Shown here: in pieces, positions 1 to 9,722 of the stretch
How the letters are laid out: every line of letters starts with the position of its first letter
How positions within the stretch are numbered: the first letter of the stretch is position 1
Assembly (NCBI RefSeq): GCF_004358105.1
Contig: NZ_SMYL01000003.1
Location: 129,371-193,370, forward strand
Length of the DNA: 64,000 nucleotides
Reading direction: 5' to 3'
Source: Sapientia aquatica
GTDB taxonomy: Bacteria > Pseudomonadota > Gammaproteobacteria > Burkholderiales > Burkholderiaceae_D
Notes under the pieces: generated by a model
Database searches by the model: none
What the model was told of the DNA's origin: nothing
Seen by the model: only the letters and a program-made list of their open reading frames with translations
Made by a program: the position numbers and the translations under genes

Positions 1-123
1 GAAAATGCAGCGCTGTTTTTAAAGTACTCCTCGACCGCGGAATTTGATCCTTATCAGATGTCGGCAGCAGCGTTGAAAGAGTTTTTTGTCGAAGTCGCTA
101 ACAGCACGCGCTGGCTTACTTAG
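1..123 (+). CDS. C-terminal end of an unidentified protein (partial)
   Basis: An open frame runs in from the left edge and ends at TAG (121-123), giving the last 40 residues of a protein ending in STRWLT. The piece looks helical, with alternating acidic and hydrophobic residues. No family is recognisable from this fragment. It converges on the siderophore receptor gene, with a strong hairpin in between. Confidence 0.55.
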   Translation, partial: ENAALFLKYSSTAEFDPYQMSAAALKEFFVEVANSTRWLT

Positions 124-172
124 TAAATTTACTTTACAGTTTAGACGCGGTTTTGAAACTCGTTCTTGCCAC

Positions 173-208
173 AACAATTGAGCCAGCAGAGATGCTGGCT
201 CAATTGTT
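173..208. terminator. Hairpin between convergent genes
   Basis: Perfect 15-bp inverted repeat (173-187 with 194-208) around a 6-nt loop, lying between the stop of the leftmost partial gene and the stop of the receptor gene on the other strand. The flanking T-runs are short, so it may be a weak bidirectional terminator. Confidence 0.6.
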
Positions 209-250
209 TGAGGCGAAGGATTAATACTTACTTAGCGTGTATTTTCAGTT

Positions 251-2443
251 TTAATATTTCCAATTTAGCGAAACCTTAGCGCTCAACGGTTCGGCGTAAT
301 GGGAGGAAAATCCCGATAAGCTTATGTAGCGCTTTTTGTTGGTCACGTTGTTGATATTGAAGTTCAAACTGACATGTTTATTGATGTCATAACTGGCCAT
401 CAAATTCAACAAAGCATACGCCGGAATCTCGATTCTGCGGGTGGCAGAATAGTTTTTATAAATATCGCTCTGCCAATTAACGCTCGCGCCGATTTTCAAC
501 TTCTCAAATTGTGGGAGCTGATAGGTCGTCGCTAAGTGAAATGATTGACGTGGAATATAGGTTCGCGTTTGCTCACCGTTGGAGTCTTTGATGGTCATTG
601 TTGTATAGCCCGAATTAACCTGCCAACCACGTGCCACTTCGCCCGACAAATCAATTTCCAAACCTTGGGAATGTCCGTCTTTGCCGACGTAATAGCTTTC
701 GCCACGAATCTTGCCAGCTTCCTCGGCGACGTTGTTTTGTTCCACTCTAAACAGCGCGCCGGATGCGTTGAGTTTGCGGTTAAAAAACTCGCCCTTTACA
801 CCTAGCTCGTAGCTTTTACCTTTGACCGGCTCCAATGCATGGCCGTTAATGTCTTTGGCAATCTGCGGGTTGAAAATGCTGGTGTAACTACCGTAGGCCG
901 AAATGGTTTTTGACAGGTCGTACACCAAACCAATATAGGGCGAGGTTTGGCTGGTTTCGATTTTGTGGATGGAGCCATAATCGACGCCGTCATAATTTAC
1001 CCGAGTGTAATTCGCACCCAGTAGCAATTTCGCGTCATCAGACAAATTCAGACGGGTTGCGCCATACAAGCTGGTGCGCTGTTCGGTGTAGTTGGCGAAG
1101 TCAGTTGAATCAATTTTGGTCGGCTTGGAATATTCCCCTGCGAAGGCCACCGATTCGCTTAACAGCGTTCTAATCGGTGCGGCAAACTGGGTTAAAGTCA
1201 CATAATGCGAACGCCCTGAATTCACACCAAAATCTAAATCGTGTTGACGACCACCGATTACATATTTTCCGCTGAGATTGGTATCAAAGAATGTTTGCCC
1301 TTCGTCCGACCTAAACAGCCGCTGGTTAGGCCGCAAACCCAAACCGGTTATCTTATCGGCTGATCCGGCGGCCATGAACAGTTCGGCTTCGGTTCCGAGT
1401 TGGTTACGGCCCAAGGTAGTTTTCCAGATCCAATCCTTATTAAAATTGTGTTTAAGTTCGGCAAAGCTGCGGTTTTGTAGTGCATCCCAATGCGACCATT
1501 TAGCCGCCGTATTGGTGTGTATGCTGTAATCGGTTGGCGTGTCATCGCTATAGAACAAGGGAATGCCGGACCAAATAGTGCCGGTCGGGCTGGTTTTTTG
1601 GTAGCTGTGACCAACTGTGAGCAGCGTACCTTTACCCAAGTCGGCTTCGATTACACCGTAGAGCGAACCATTATTGTTGTGGTAGCGATCCAAATAGGAA
1701 TCGGCATCCTTCTTCGCTACGACCGCTCGCGCCCGCACCGTCCCCGCCGCGTTTAATGGACCAGACACATCGACATCGAAGCGGCGCGCATTCCACGAAC
1801 CATAAGAAATACCGCCCGAGGTATGGAAATCAGCCGTGGGACGCTTACGCACATAATTAACTGTTGCCGAAGGATTGCCCGTCGAGTTAATCAAACCACT
1901 TGCGCCCCGCAATACATCGATCCGATCAATCATGCCGGTATCCATGTCGCCATGCAGAATGTTTGAATTGAGCGGCATACCGATTCCGTCGAACTGGAAA
2001 TTAATGATGTTAAATCCGCGCGCGGTGTACATATTGCGCTCGGTTTCCATTTTCTCGACCGTTACGCCGTTGGTGTTAGAGAGCACTTGATTGAGCGTAT
2101 CGAGCTTGAAATCGTCCATCTGTTCGCGCGTGACCGTGGTTAGCGACTGCGGCGTTTCACGCGGCGATAAGTCCAGCTTGGTAGCGGTGCTGCTGTGCTT
2201 GATCGCGTAACCGCTGGGCATATCTGCGGCGCTGCCAGAGACCACCACTTGGTGCACGGCAGCGTCGGGATTGGCACTGGCATTAGCAATCACATCAGCA
2301 TGGTGTTCAGCATGGGCTAACCGAGGCAGTACTGCGGATAATGCCAATAGCAAGCCCAGATTGATGGGGCGCAATGTAAAGGAAGATGGAGCGTGAAGAC
2401 GCGCTGGGTTAGGTCGGTAGTGGGTATTGGTGAATTTTTTCAT
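251..2443 (-). CDS. TonB-dependent ferric-siderophore receptor
   Basis: Outer-membrane receptor predicted to import a ferric siderophore using TonB energy. The 730-residue protein has a long N-terminal signal peptide ending near LAHA, a TonB-box-like segment (HQVVVSGSA), a plug domain with the siderophore-receptor signature PRETPQSLTTVTREQ, and a 22-strand barrel ending in an aromatic residue (NWKY). This order is typical of the FhuE/FoxA/FpvA class; there is no N-terminal signalling (STN) domain, so surface signalling is not expected. I take ATG at 2443 as the start; an in-frame TTG six codons upstream is possible, and neither has a good Shine-Dalgarno. A Fur-box-like palindrome about 80 bp upstream indicates iron repression. 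The substrate cannot be named from sequence alone. Confidence 0.9.
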   Translation of the reverse strand: MKKFTNTHYRPNPARLHAPSSFTLRPINLGLLLALSAVLPRLAHAEHHADVIANASANPDAAVHQVVVSGSAADMPSGYAIKHSSTATKLDLSPRETPQSLTTVTREQMDDFKLDTLNQVLSNTNGVTVEKMETERNMYTARGFNIINFQFDGIGMPLNSNILHGDMDTGMIDRIDVLRGASGLINSTGNPSATVNYVRKRPTADFHTSGGISYGSWNARRFDVDVSGPLNAAGTVRARAVVAKKDADSYLDRYHNNNGSLYGVIEADLGKGTLLTVGHSYQKTSPTGTIWSGIPLFYSDDTPTDYSIHTNTAAKWSHWDALQNRSFAELKHNFNKDWIWKTTLGRNQLGTEAELFMAAGSADKITGLGLRPNQRLFRSDEGQTFFDTNLSGKYVIGGRQHDLDFGVNSGRSHYVTLTQFAAPIRTLLSESVAFAGEYSKPTKIDSTDFANYTEQRTSLYGATRLNLSDDAKLLLGANYTRVNYDGVDYGSIHKIETSQTSPYIGLVYDLSKTISAYGSYTSIFNPQIAKDINGHALEPVKGKSYELGVKGEFFNRKLNASGALFRVEQNNVAEEAGKIRGESYYVGKDGHSQGLEIDLSGEVARGWQVNSGYTTMTIKDSNGEQTRTYIPRQSFHLATTYQLPQFEKLKIGASVNWQSDIYKNYSATRRIEIPAYALLNLMASYDINKHVSLNFNINNVTNKKRYISLSGFSSHYAEPLSAKVSLNWKY

Positions 2444-2893
2444 CGGGTATTTTTCGATCAATCAAGTAGGGGGAAAACCTGAAACATAACTTTTTGCTAC
2501 GAGTTATGAGGATCGAAATATAAATGAGAACAATTCTCATTTCAATGATTATTTATGGTATTTTTTATAATTATTTAAGCGAATTTAGTTCACACTTGTT
2601 AAATAAAATAATTTGGAAAGTGAACTGAAAACTACTCAAGGAACAGAGCAAGGAAGAGAACAAGAAACGCGACGTATAGCCGATTTCAGTCAGGTATTTC
2701 GGTGCGAAGAAACATCGCGTCGCAGAGCAGGGAAAACAAAACAGGCGCGGCAGACTGCCGAGCTTAGGCAAGAAATCAAAACAAATAACAAGGTGAAAAA
2801 ATGCGCTGACACGGCCATACCACATCAGCGCATCAACGCATCCACTGCTTCAACGCAACCAACTTAGATCACTGACCTAAGTCAGCGCACAAT
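2444..2893. other. Intergenic region upstream of the siderophore receptor
   Basis: Besides the Fur box near 2530 I see no convincing gene. A purine-rich stretch (about 2615-2790) stays open on the plus strand but encodes a biased Glu/Gln/Arg-rich peptide with no ribosome site. A short inverted repeat (ACTTAG/CTAAGT) occurs around 2864-2884. Confidence 0.5.
2523..2541 (-). promoter_or_regulatory. Fur box upstream of siderophore receptor
   Basis: The 19-bp near-palindrome AATGAGAACAATTCTCATT resembles known Fur operators (alternating GATAAT/ATTATC-type half sites; AATGAGAA/TTCTCATT arms). It lies about 80 bp upstream of the receptor start, where it would cover the promoter. Binding by Fur is inferred from the motif and the gene it precedes. 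Confidence 0.75.
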
Positions 2894-4114
2894 TCAATGC
2901 TCGATCGAAAACGTCAAGCCCGCCTTGGCTTCCAAGCGCTGCACTAACGCACTTCCCAGCGCGCTGCCTGGCGTCCAAACGCCACCACCGGTTGTGGTGT
3001 GATCGACATCGTTGATCAAACATAAGGCGCTCTCAGTAATCATTTTGCAGGTCGAGCCATAACCCGGATCACGGTCGCCTTTTACCGTGGCGCTGAGCCG
3101 CTCACCGTGTGCGGTTTCACCGATAAAGACCACTTCATAGCGTCCGGCTTCCCGCGCAGCGCGGTCAGGGCCTTCGCCCGGTTTGGGCAAGGCAAACTTG
3201 CGCAACAAGAATCGGGTGGGCGCAAATCCTAATAAGATATTTTGCATGCGCGACGAGCGTGCTAGACGCTTGGCGCGCTTCTCGCCGTTTTCGCCATCGC
3301 CCGTTAACATGCGTTCGTCGTACACAAAATCCTTGCCCCAAATGTGTCCGAGCAATGCGTTGGTGCGGTGAATGTTTTTGGTGTTGATGATGGCCATTAC
3401 AAAAGGCCCGGTCCACGATTTAGCCCAATCATCGTACTTTGCCGATTCGCCTTCGGGTTGCTTTGGGCCTTTGAAACCGGGCGTTAGCGCAAATGGATTA
3501 ACCATTGTTTTGGCCAACTCAGGTTCGCGCCCGATGCGTTCAATGGTGGCTAGTGCGCTGGCTAAAGTTCCGCCCGACATCGCGCCTTTCATCACGCGCA
3601 CACGGCCATGAACACGGCTCAGCGGTTGAGCAAAACGGCTAATCGCACGCTCTTGCAAATACACGACACCCAAGTCAAATGGAATCGAATCAAACCCGCA
3701 AGAAAACACAATCCGCGCCCCGCTGGCTCTGGCAGGTGCTTCCAATTCTGGAATCATCTTAGCCATCCAACCGGGTTCACCGCACAAATCCACATAATCA
3801 GTTCCCGCCGCTGCACAAGCGCGAACCAAGTCTTCACCATAAAGCTGATAAGGCCCGACGGTGGTGATGACGACTTTGGTACGCGCCACCAAGTTAGCCA
3901 ACGCGGCGGCATCGGTGGCATCCACGGTAATCAAGGGCAGCTCGGTCGGCGCGCCGATTAAATCACGCACTTGCGCTAACTTAGACGCGCTGCGCCCAGC
4001 CATCGCCCAAATAACTTCGCCGCTAGCGCCATAGGTGGAAGTGATATATTCAGCGACCAATCGACCGGTGAAGCCCGTCGCGCCAAACACGATGACATCA
4101 AACTCTTTTTTCAT
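2894..4114 (-). CDS. Saccharopine dehydrogenase-like NAD(P)-binding oxidoreductase
   Basis: A 406-residue cytoplasmic protein of the saccharopine dehydrogenase-like / trans-acting enoyl-reductase family. The N-terminus is a Rossmann fold with the nucleotide-binding signature FGATGFTGRLVAEYI (residues about 9-23), followed by a family-typical VGPYQLYGEDLVRACAAAG segment near residue 110 and DLCGEPGW. Family members in bacteria are annotated 'saccharopine dehydrogenase NADP-binding domain-containing protein'; true lysine-pathway activity is not implied. Related mycobacterial proteins reduce enoyl intermediates in lipid synthesis, so a lipid role is possible but unproven. It stands alone, about 135 bp from the next gene on the same strand. 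Start is ATG at 4114. Confidence 0.85.
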   Translation of the reverse strand: MKKEFDVIVFGATGFTGRLVAEYITSTYGASGEVIWAMAGRSASKLAQVRDLIGAPTELPLITVDATDAAALANLVARTKVVITTVGPYQLYGEDLVRACAAAGTDYVDLCGEPGWMAKMIPELEAPARASGARIVFSCGFDSIPFDLGVVYLQERAISRFAQPLSRVHGRVRVMKGAMSGGTLASALATIERIGREPELAKTMVNPFALTPGFKGPKQPEGESAKYDDWAKSWTGPFVMAIINTKNIHRTNALLGHIWGKDFVYDERMLTGDGENGEKRAKRLARSSRMQNILLGFAPTRFLLRKFALPKPGEGPDRAAREAGRYEVVFIGETAHGERLSATVKGDRDPGYGSTCKMITESALCLINDVDHTTTGGGVWTPGSALGSALVQRLEAKAGLTFSIEH

Positions 4115-4250
4115 GGTTGATTCGAGCCTTTCTTTGTTTAATTATTTTGTACTGCGGCTCACCAATGACCGCTTGGATCATTGGTGCTGGGATTAGTAAT
4201 TTTTAGAAGCGGAGTTAGAAACTGAGTAGAAAACTAATTTGGAAACTGCC

Positions 4251-5312
4251 TTAGAACTTACCCGTGTCCACATCGCGAATAAAGCGCAACAAGCCTTCAA
4301 AATAGATTTTCTGATCGTCGTACATCGCCATGTGCGTGCCGTTTGGACAGTACAGATTTCGGCCATGTTTCATTTTAGTCGCCATCATTTTCATGTAGTC
4401 CGGGTCCATCGTGTCGTAACGTGCGCCGATTGTTAAGGTTGGGACTGTGATTTTGCCTAGGTCAGCGGTTCTATCCCATTTTTCCAAAATCGCATTATGC
4501 GCGCCCAGCTCGCTCGGGCCTTGCATCGGCACATAGACTTTTTTATTGATGTGACCAAAAGCGCGTGTGACTGGCTCTGGCCATTGATCGGGTGGCATTC
4601 TTAAGACGTGCTCGACGTAGAAATTCTTCATTAGCAATTCGTCGTAGCGTGGGTCAGCGTATTTACCGTCTTTTTCCATTTGCAGAATTTCGGCTAACGC
4701 GTTTTTATCCATCTGCGGCATCAACACCGTTTCCGCATAATGATTGTAGTCAGGGATGCTGGAAACCATATTGGAGATAATCAAACCTTTCAGGTTTTGC
4801 TGGTATTTCAGCGCGTATTCCATCGCCAATAAACCGCCCCACGAATGACCCAATAAATAGAAATTTTTATTATTTAATCCCAAGGCTTTACGCACTTGTT
4901 CCACTTCTTCCACATAGCGCGGCAGGCTGTTAATAAGCGCTGGATCATCCGGCTGATCGCTGTAGGCCGAGCCTAGCTGATCGTAGTAATAATATTCGAT
5001 GCTCGCACCCGGAAAGTAGCTGTCGAACGCCTCAAAATATTCGTGCGTTGCGCCCGGACCGCCGTGCAGTAACAACACCTTAATCGTTGGATTATTGCCG
5101 ACCCGCTTAGTCCAGACTTTGAAGTCACCTTTTTCGGTATGCACGGTAATCATGCGCACGCCGCCGCTCAAGATGTCGCTGCGATTGCTGGAATCAAAGT
5201 AAGCGTGGTTCGGCTTGCTCGAGCTTGTTGCATTATCAGCAAAAGCAGGCGCGGTCGCCCCAACGGCCGAACATAGCGCTAGTGAAGCAACTAAGCAGTT
5301 GAATAATTTCAT
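4251..5312 (-). CDS. Exported proline-iminopeptidase-like alpha/beta hydrolase
   Basis: A 353-residue alpha/beta hydrolase of peptidase family S33 (prolyl aminopeptidase-like). It carries a signal peptide (MKLFNC to APAFA) and so is predicted to be periplasmic or secreted. The oxyanion-hole motif HGGPG, the nucleophile elbow GHSWGG (catalytic Ser), an Asp in GARYDTMDP and a His near the C-terminus (NGTHMAMYDD) complete the usual triad. Such enzymes release N-terminal proline or hydrolyse small amides and esters; the real substrate is unknown. The start at 5312 is fixed by a strong Shine-Dalgarno (AAGGAGA) at the right distance. The gene is probably transcribed alone. Confidence 0.88.
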   Translation of the reverse strand: MKLFNCLVASLALCSAVGATAPAFADNATSSSKPNHAYFDSSNRSDILSGGVRMITVHTEKGDFKVWTKRVGNNPTIKVLLLHGGPGATHEYFEAFDSYFPGASIEYYYYDQLGSAYSDQPDDPALINSLPRYVEEVEQVRKALGLNNKNFYLLGHSWGGLLAMEYALKYQQNLKGLIISNMVSSIPDYNHYAETVLMPQMDKNALAEILQMEKDGKYADPRYDELLMKNFYVEHVLRMPPDQWPEPVTRAFGHINKKVYVPMQGPSELGAHNAILEKWDRTADLGKITVPTLTIGARYDTMDPDYMKMMATKMKHGRNLYCPNGTHMAMYDDQKIYFEGLLRFIRDVDTGKF

Positions 5313-5655
5313 TCCTATCTCCTTCGTTTTTATTGGTCATTGTTGAAACGTTGCATAGTGTCGCTCCACGGTGGGATTGCACCAAACGTGGGCTTGCTGG
5401 TATTTATTTAATTTTCCACTTAATTCGCGACGTAGTTACGGACTTAACTTTGCCGCTCAAAGGTACACCGACTGGTGTGCAAAATCACAAATTGTTTGGA
5501 AAATTTGTCCTAAACTGCACAATTAATGCACCGCGATTTAACCATAGTTTCACCGAAGATGCTTATTTGCAACATCAACCCATAGGGAAATCATTCTGAA
5601 CTGGCTGACCGATTTCCACGCTTGATTAACCGCCCTGCCCCACCGATAAGACGAT
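5313..5655. other. Divergent intergenic region
   Basis: Separates the hydrolase gene (minus) from the EAL-HDOD gene (plus), so it must hold both promoters. Apart from the Shine-Dalgarno of the hydrolase next to 5313 I recognise no conserved element or gene. Confidence 0.4.
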
Positions 5656-6924
5656 ATGAGCACACAACCAGTTAGCGACACCAACGAAGCCGTGGATTTT
5701 TTTATCGCGCGCCAGCCCATCTTAGACACTCGCCAAAAACTGTACGCTTACGAATTACTATTTCGGCGCGCGTCCGTCGATTCCGCCAACGTCACCAACG
5801 ATATCGGCGCGACCGCCACCGTTATTGCCCATGCCTCAAAACTTGGGCTAGTCAATGTGATCGGCTCACTTCCCGGATTTATCAACGTTGATGCGCAAGT
5901 ATTGATGAGCGATTTCATACAGTTTCTGCCCTGCGATAACGTCTTTTTAGAAATACTAGAGACTGTAAAAATCACCGATCAACTCGTCGCCCGCATCCAA
6001 GAACTCAAAGCCGCTGGCTACCGTTTTGTGCTGGACGATGTCATTGAAGATTCGGAAGGCTTGCGTCGCTTATTGCCCTTAATCGACATGATCAAAATTG
6101 ACCTAGTGGCAATCGACCGCAAAAACTTGGTGCCGCTGTTTAAAGCGCTCAAAGTCTATAACAAAAAAATGCTAATCGAAAAAGTGGAAACGCTGGCCGA
6201 TTTCGCCCTGTGCTACGACTTAGGCTTTGATTTATTTCAAGGCTATTTTTTCTCCAAGCCTAAAATCCTAACCGGCAAAAAACTCCATACCGCGCCGCTT
6301 AATGTGCTCAACATCTTCAACATGCTCATCACCGACGCCGACATAAACGAAGTCGAAGCAGCGATCAAAAAAGATGCCGGCTTAGCGCTCAACTTAATCC
6401 GCTTGGTCAACACCGCCGCCTTTATGACCAAGCAACGCATCGCCACCATCAAGCAAGCCATTGCGGTATTGGGCCGCCGCCAATTGCAGCGCTGGCTGCA
6501 AATCTTAATGTATGCCGGCGCCGACAATGCCGACAGCCTGATGTCGCCGTTATTGGCACTGGCAAGTTCGCGCGGGCGACTCATGGAATTGATGGCGCAG
6601 AAAATCACACCCGACAATCAACTGGCATCGGACACCGCCTTCACCGTCGGGATTATGTCCTTGATCAATGTGCTATTTGATACGCCTATGGTGCAAATAT
6701 TGGCGCAGATTTCGGTATCCGATGAGATCAAAAAAGCGCTAATTAATCGCACCGGACGCTACGGCGACATGCTGCAACTCGTCATCGATCTGGAATGCAT
6801 GAGCAATGATGATCCTATGCCCAATCTGAAAATCGACAACATCGACATCGCGCTAGATGATCTTAGGACAATGCAATGCCAAGCGTTTGAATTCAGTAAT
6901 GTCGTTACGCTCGATGCGGGCTAA
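5656..6924 (+). CDS. EAL-HDOD domain signalling protein (YuxH-like), probably inactive EAL
   Basis: A 422-residue soluble protein with an N-terminal EAL-type domain (about 15-210) and a C-terminal HDOD domain (about 210-400, with the segment NLIRLVNTAAF). The opening FFIARQPILDTRQKLYAYELLFR is the hallmark of the YuxH group. The EAL signature is degenerate (YELLFR in place of EALxR), and the late catalytic motif is LIEKVETL rather than the usual AEGVE, so c-di-GMP hydrolysis is unlikely; it may bind c-di-GMP or act through protein contacts. HDOD proteins work in signalling and motility control. The gene converges with the histidine kinase gene 50 bp downstream. The neighbourhood holds another c-di-GMP protein. 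Confidence 0.9.
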   Translation: MSTQPVSDTNEAVDFFIARQPILDTRQKLYAYELLFRRASVDSANVTNDIGATATVIAHASKLGLVNVIGSLPGFINVDAQVLMSDFIQFLPCDNVFLEILETVKITDQLVARIQELKAAGYRFVLDDVIEDSEGLRRLLPLIDMIKIDLVAIDRKNLVPLFKALKVYNKKMLIEKVETLADFALCYDLGFDLFQGYFFSKPKILTGKKLHTAPLNVLNIFNMLITDADINEVEAAIKKDAGLALNLIRLVNTAAFMTKQRIATIKQAIAVLGRRQLQRWLQILMYAGADNADSLMSPLLALASSRGRLMELMAQKITPDNQLASDTAFTVGIMSLINVLFDTPMVQILAQISVSDEIKKALINRTGRYGDMLQLVIDLECMSNDDPMPNLKIDNIDIALDDLRTMQCQAFEFSNVVTLDAG

Positions 6925-6974
6925 ATTGTGCTCAATCGTGCTAACTCCTGCAGCCGCATCACAGTTGCAACGAC

Positions 6975-9272
6975 TCAAATTTGAAACGGTGCGTTGCGGG
7001 GGAAAGTTAAGATAAAGCTAGAACCAACATTGAGTGTTGATTCCACTTTTAAATCACCACTCAACACCGAGGTCGCAATTCGGTGCGAAATCGACAAACC
7101 CAAACCAGATCCGCCTTGACCCAATTTGGTGGTGAAGAACGGATCAAAAATATGCGCCAGCGTCGAGGGCGACATGCCAACGCCATCGTCGTGCACGGTC
7201 AACATCACACTCTGTTCAGTGATGACAGAGCTAATGGTGACCACACCGGCATCGCGTCCAGCAAAGCCGTGAAAAAAAGCATTTTGAATTAAGTTGGTCA
7301 GAATTTGACCTAGCGGCCCGGGGTAGCTATGACAAGCAATACCGTTCGGCACATTATTCTCAACCTTGCCTACCGCTTTTTTAAACTTGGGCAGCATAGT
7401 CTGCAAGTTGTCGTTGATGACTTCGGCCAAATCAAACTTGCGCCGCTGTTCCGACGTTTGATCGACCGCCACTTGTTTAAAGCTAGCAATCATATCGGCA
7501 GCGCGTTTGGAAGAGCGGGTAATCAAGCTCGACATCTCGGTTCCCGACTCCAGAAATTCTTCAAAGGCCGTGCGCTTAAAGCTACCAGCGTGTACTTTTT
7601 CTATCGTGTTCTCAAACATTTTTTCTAAGCTGGTCGCCGCTAACAGCGCGTTGCCTAATGGCGTATTTAATTCGTGCGACAACCCCGCCACCATCGAGCC
7701 AAGCGAGGCTAATTTTTCGGCTTGAATCAAATCATCTTGGGTGCGTCGCACGACCTCCAGCGCTTTCGATAATTCAGCGGTGCGCTCTTCGACTAATTCA
7801 GCCAAATGCATCTTTTGGTGTTCCAACGCATCGCGCGCTAAGCGGCGTTCGGTGACGTCGTAAAAATTAACCACGATTTGTACTACATTGCCCTGCAAAT
7901 CTTTTTCTGGAAACGCGCTCACCAAGACCCAAATCACCGAATTAATATCGGGCCGATTAATCCCCATAACATGTTCACTCAAAGGCAATCCGGTAGTGAT
8001 CACACGCACCACCGGATAATCCGATAGCGCAAGCGGCATCGTGGCTTCATCCAAAAAATACCAAGCAGGATCAATGGCTTCCTTGCCTTGCATTTGGCCT
8101 TCGGTCAAACCGAGTAATTCTGAAGCACGGGCATTACTAAACAAGATTTTGGAATCGGGCGCGTGCACCACGATGCCGGTTTGGAGTTTTTGCAGTAAGT
8201 TTCTCTGTCGGCCTTCCAACGCGATAAGTTCGTGGTTTTGCGCTTGTTGATCGGCCAGTGAATTTTCTAGCCGCTTAAAAGTTTCGCGCTGTTTGGCATC
8301 ACCCCGCGCCAGTTGACGCAGCATGAAACCCAACGACAGCAATAGCACCAGCGCGGCCATGCTGGTGTTCATCGCTTCACGTTTCCACGCAGTCAGAATG
8401 ACGTTTTTATCTAAGCCGACCGTTACGTAAAAGGGAAAATTGGTTAAAACTCGAAACGCGCCCAACCTATCCAATCCATCCTGAAACGACACATAGTTGA
8501 CCACGCCTTGTTTTTCACCCGCATCGATACGGGTTCTGTGCGGCTCGGTTGAAGTTTGGTTTAACGAGAGTTGCGGATCACTCGATTTGGGCTGCTCCAC
8601 AATCAGTCGATGCAACGGCAAGCTGCGTAGTGAAATATTATTGCGCGCACTATCCAAGGTACCGGAGAACACTTTTTGTACGTTATCGAAATCAATTAAC
8701 GCCGAAACCATGCCATTAAACTTGCCGTCCGGCGCACGCAAAGGCAGCGCAAAAGCCATTGTTTTACGTCCATCGTAGCGCGCGATAATGATGTCGGAAA
8801 ATATCAACGAAGTAGAAGGCGAATCGCGCAGTGTCTGAAAATGCGGGCGGTCAGAAATATTGACCTGATCGATGGGTGCAGTCGTGACGATCATGTCGCC
8901 ATTAGCATCAATTATCCAAAAGCTATCGATTTCGGTGAAGCTGTTTCTTAATAACTGCAAGTTACGCTTCCACATCTGGCGCTTGGTTTGGCTCCATGTT
9001 GCAAAAGCCATATCGCCTGACAACTGCGTTTGCATGACCGACAAATTGCTTTGGACGTGACGCAAGGTCTTGTCCAATTCGGAATCAAGCACCCACGCTA
9101 AATTCGTCGCACTGTCATAACCTTCGGTAATGGCTTGATCGTAGCTTTGCTTGAGCTGCGCAGCCAGCAAGGCCAAGATAGCAAGCGCAATCAGCAAAAA
9201 CCGCTTCACATAGCGATCAACAGAGCCGAATAATTTAGTTATCAATGCGACAGGGTTGCTATCACCGAACAT
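6975..9272 (-). CDS. Membrane sensor histidine kinase (Cache-PAS-HisKA-HATPase)
   Basis: A 765-residue sensor kinase. A membrane helix near residues 22-42 is followed by a large periplasmic double-Cache-like domain (about 45-290, with FWIIDANGDMIVT and DRPHFQTLRDSP), a second helix around 300-320, a coiled linker, a PAS domain (about 350-480), and the kinase core. The H-box reads LSHELNTPLGNAL, the NTN type found in NtrB/DctB-like kinases; the ATPase has N (IQNAFFHGF), G1 (HDDGVGM) and F/G2 (FFTTKLGQGGSGLGLS) boxes. It should phosphorylate a response regulator, but none is encoded here, so it is an orphan in this window. The Cache domain suggests sensing of a small extracellular ligand such as an organic or amino acid. 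Confidence 0.92.
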   Translation of the reverse strand: MFGDSNPVALITKLFGSVDRYVKRFLLIALAILALLAAQLKQSYDQAITEGYDSATNLAWVLDSELDKTLRHVQSNLSVMQTQLSGDMAFATWSQTKRQMWKRNLQLLRNSFTEIDSFWIIDANGDMIVTTAPIDQVNISDRPHFQTLRDSPSTSLIFSDIIIARYDGRKTMAFALPLRAPDGKFNGMVSALIDFDNVQKVFSGTLDSARNNISLRSLPLHRLIVEQPKSSDPQLSLNQTSTEPHRTRIDAGEKQGVVNYVSFQDGLDRLGAFRVLTNFPFYVTVGLDKNVILTAWKREAMNTSMAALVLLLSLGFMLRQLARGDAKQRETFKRLENSLADQQAQNHELIALEGRQRNLLQKLQTGIVVHAPDSKILFSNARASELLGLTEGQMQGKEAIDPAWYFLDEATMPLALSDYPVVRVITTGLPLSEHVMGINRPDINSVIWVLVSAFPEKDLQGNVVQIVVNFYDVTERRLARDALEHQKMHLAELVEERTAELSKALEVVRRTQDDLIQAEKLASLGSMVAGLSHELNTPLGNALLAATSLEKMFENTIEKVHAGSFKRTAFEEFLESGTEMSSLITRSSKRAADMIASFKQVAVDQTSEQRRKFDLAEVINDNLQTMLPKFKKAVGKVENNVPNGIACHSYPGPLGQILTNLIQNAFFHGFAGRDAGVVTISSVITEQSVMLTVHDDGVGMSPSTLAHIFDPFFTTKLGQGGSGLGLSISHRIATSVLSGDLKVESTLNVGSSFILTFPRNAPFQI

Positions 9273-9722
9273 AGGTTCACCAAAAGTGCGTTCACTAAAG
9301 TAGATAAATCAAGGCATCAGCGCGACGCCGTTGCTGACATCGAAGTTGCGAAGCTGGTGTTAATTCGTTAAGTCATTTGGTGCAAATTTATGAGACTTCC
9401 CTTACTGGCGCAGCGGCTGTGCCTATCCGCTTTTGTCGGTGCTTTGATCCATTATTAATGCGTCACCGTAATGAATGTGTGCGCAGAGTGTAAATCTATT
9501 TTCATGCTTTTGTTTAAACACCCTAAGAATGTACTTTAATTTAGCATTTGAGTTCGAACTGTCAAGGATAGATCGGTCCGCAACCAAGGCAAACTAGCCG
9601 CCAAGCATATAGCTTCACGCGGCACACTTTTAGCAAAACGGAATGTCAATTTTTAGCTCGCTGCTGGTCGTTGAAGTGCTAATTTGATCGCATGGGAACG
9701 CTCGAAACAGGTCAACGGAGCG
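9273..9722 (-). other. Intergenic region upstream of the histidine kinase
   Basis: No gene is visible. On the minus strand a sequence with GG-N10-GC spacing (TTGGCGGCTAGTTTGCC, 9588-9604) loosely matches a sigma-54 promoter about 315 bp before the kinase start; the -24 box deviates (TTGGCGG for TTGGCAC), so I rate it weak. Confidence 0.25.

Noticed and set aside
2613-2867. Plus-strand open frame of 84 residues rich in Glu, Gln and Arg
   Set aside because: Biased composition in a purine-rich stretch, no ribosome site, no known domain.
9622-9637. Plus-strand CGGCACACTTTTAGCA with sigma-54 spacing
   Set aside because: No plus-strand gene follows; the adjacent genes are on the minus strand.
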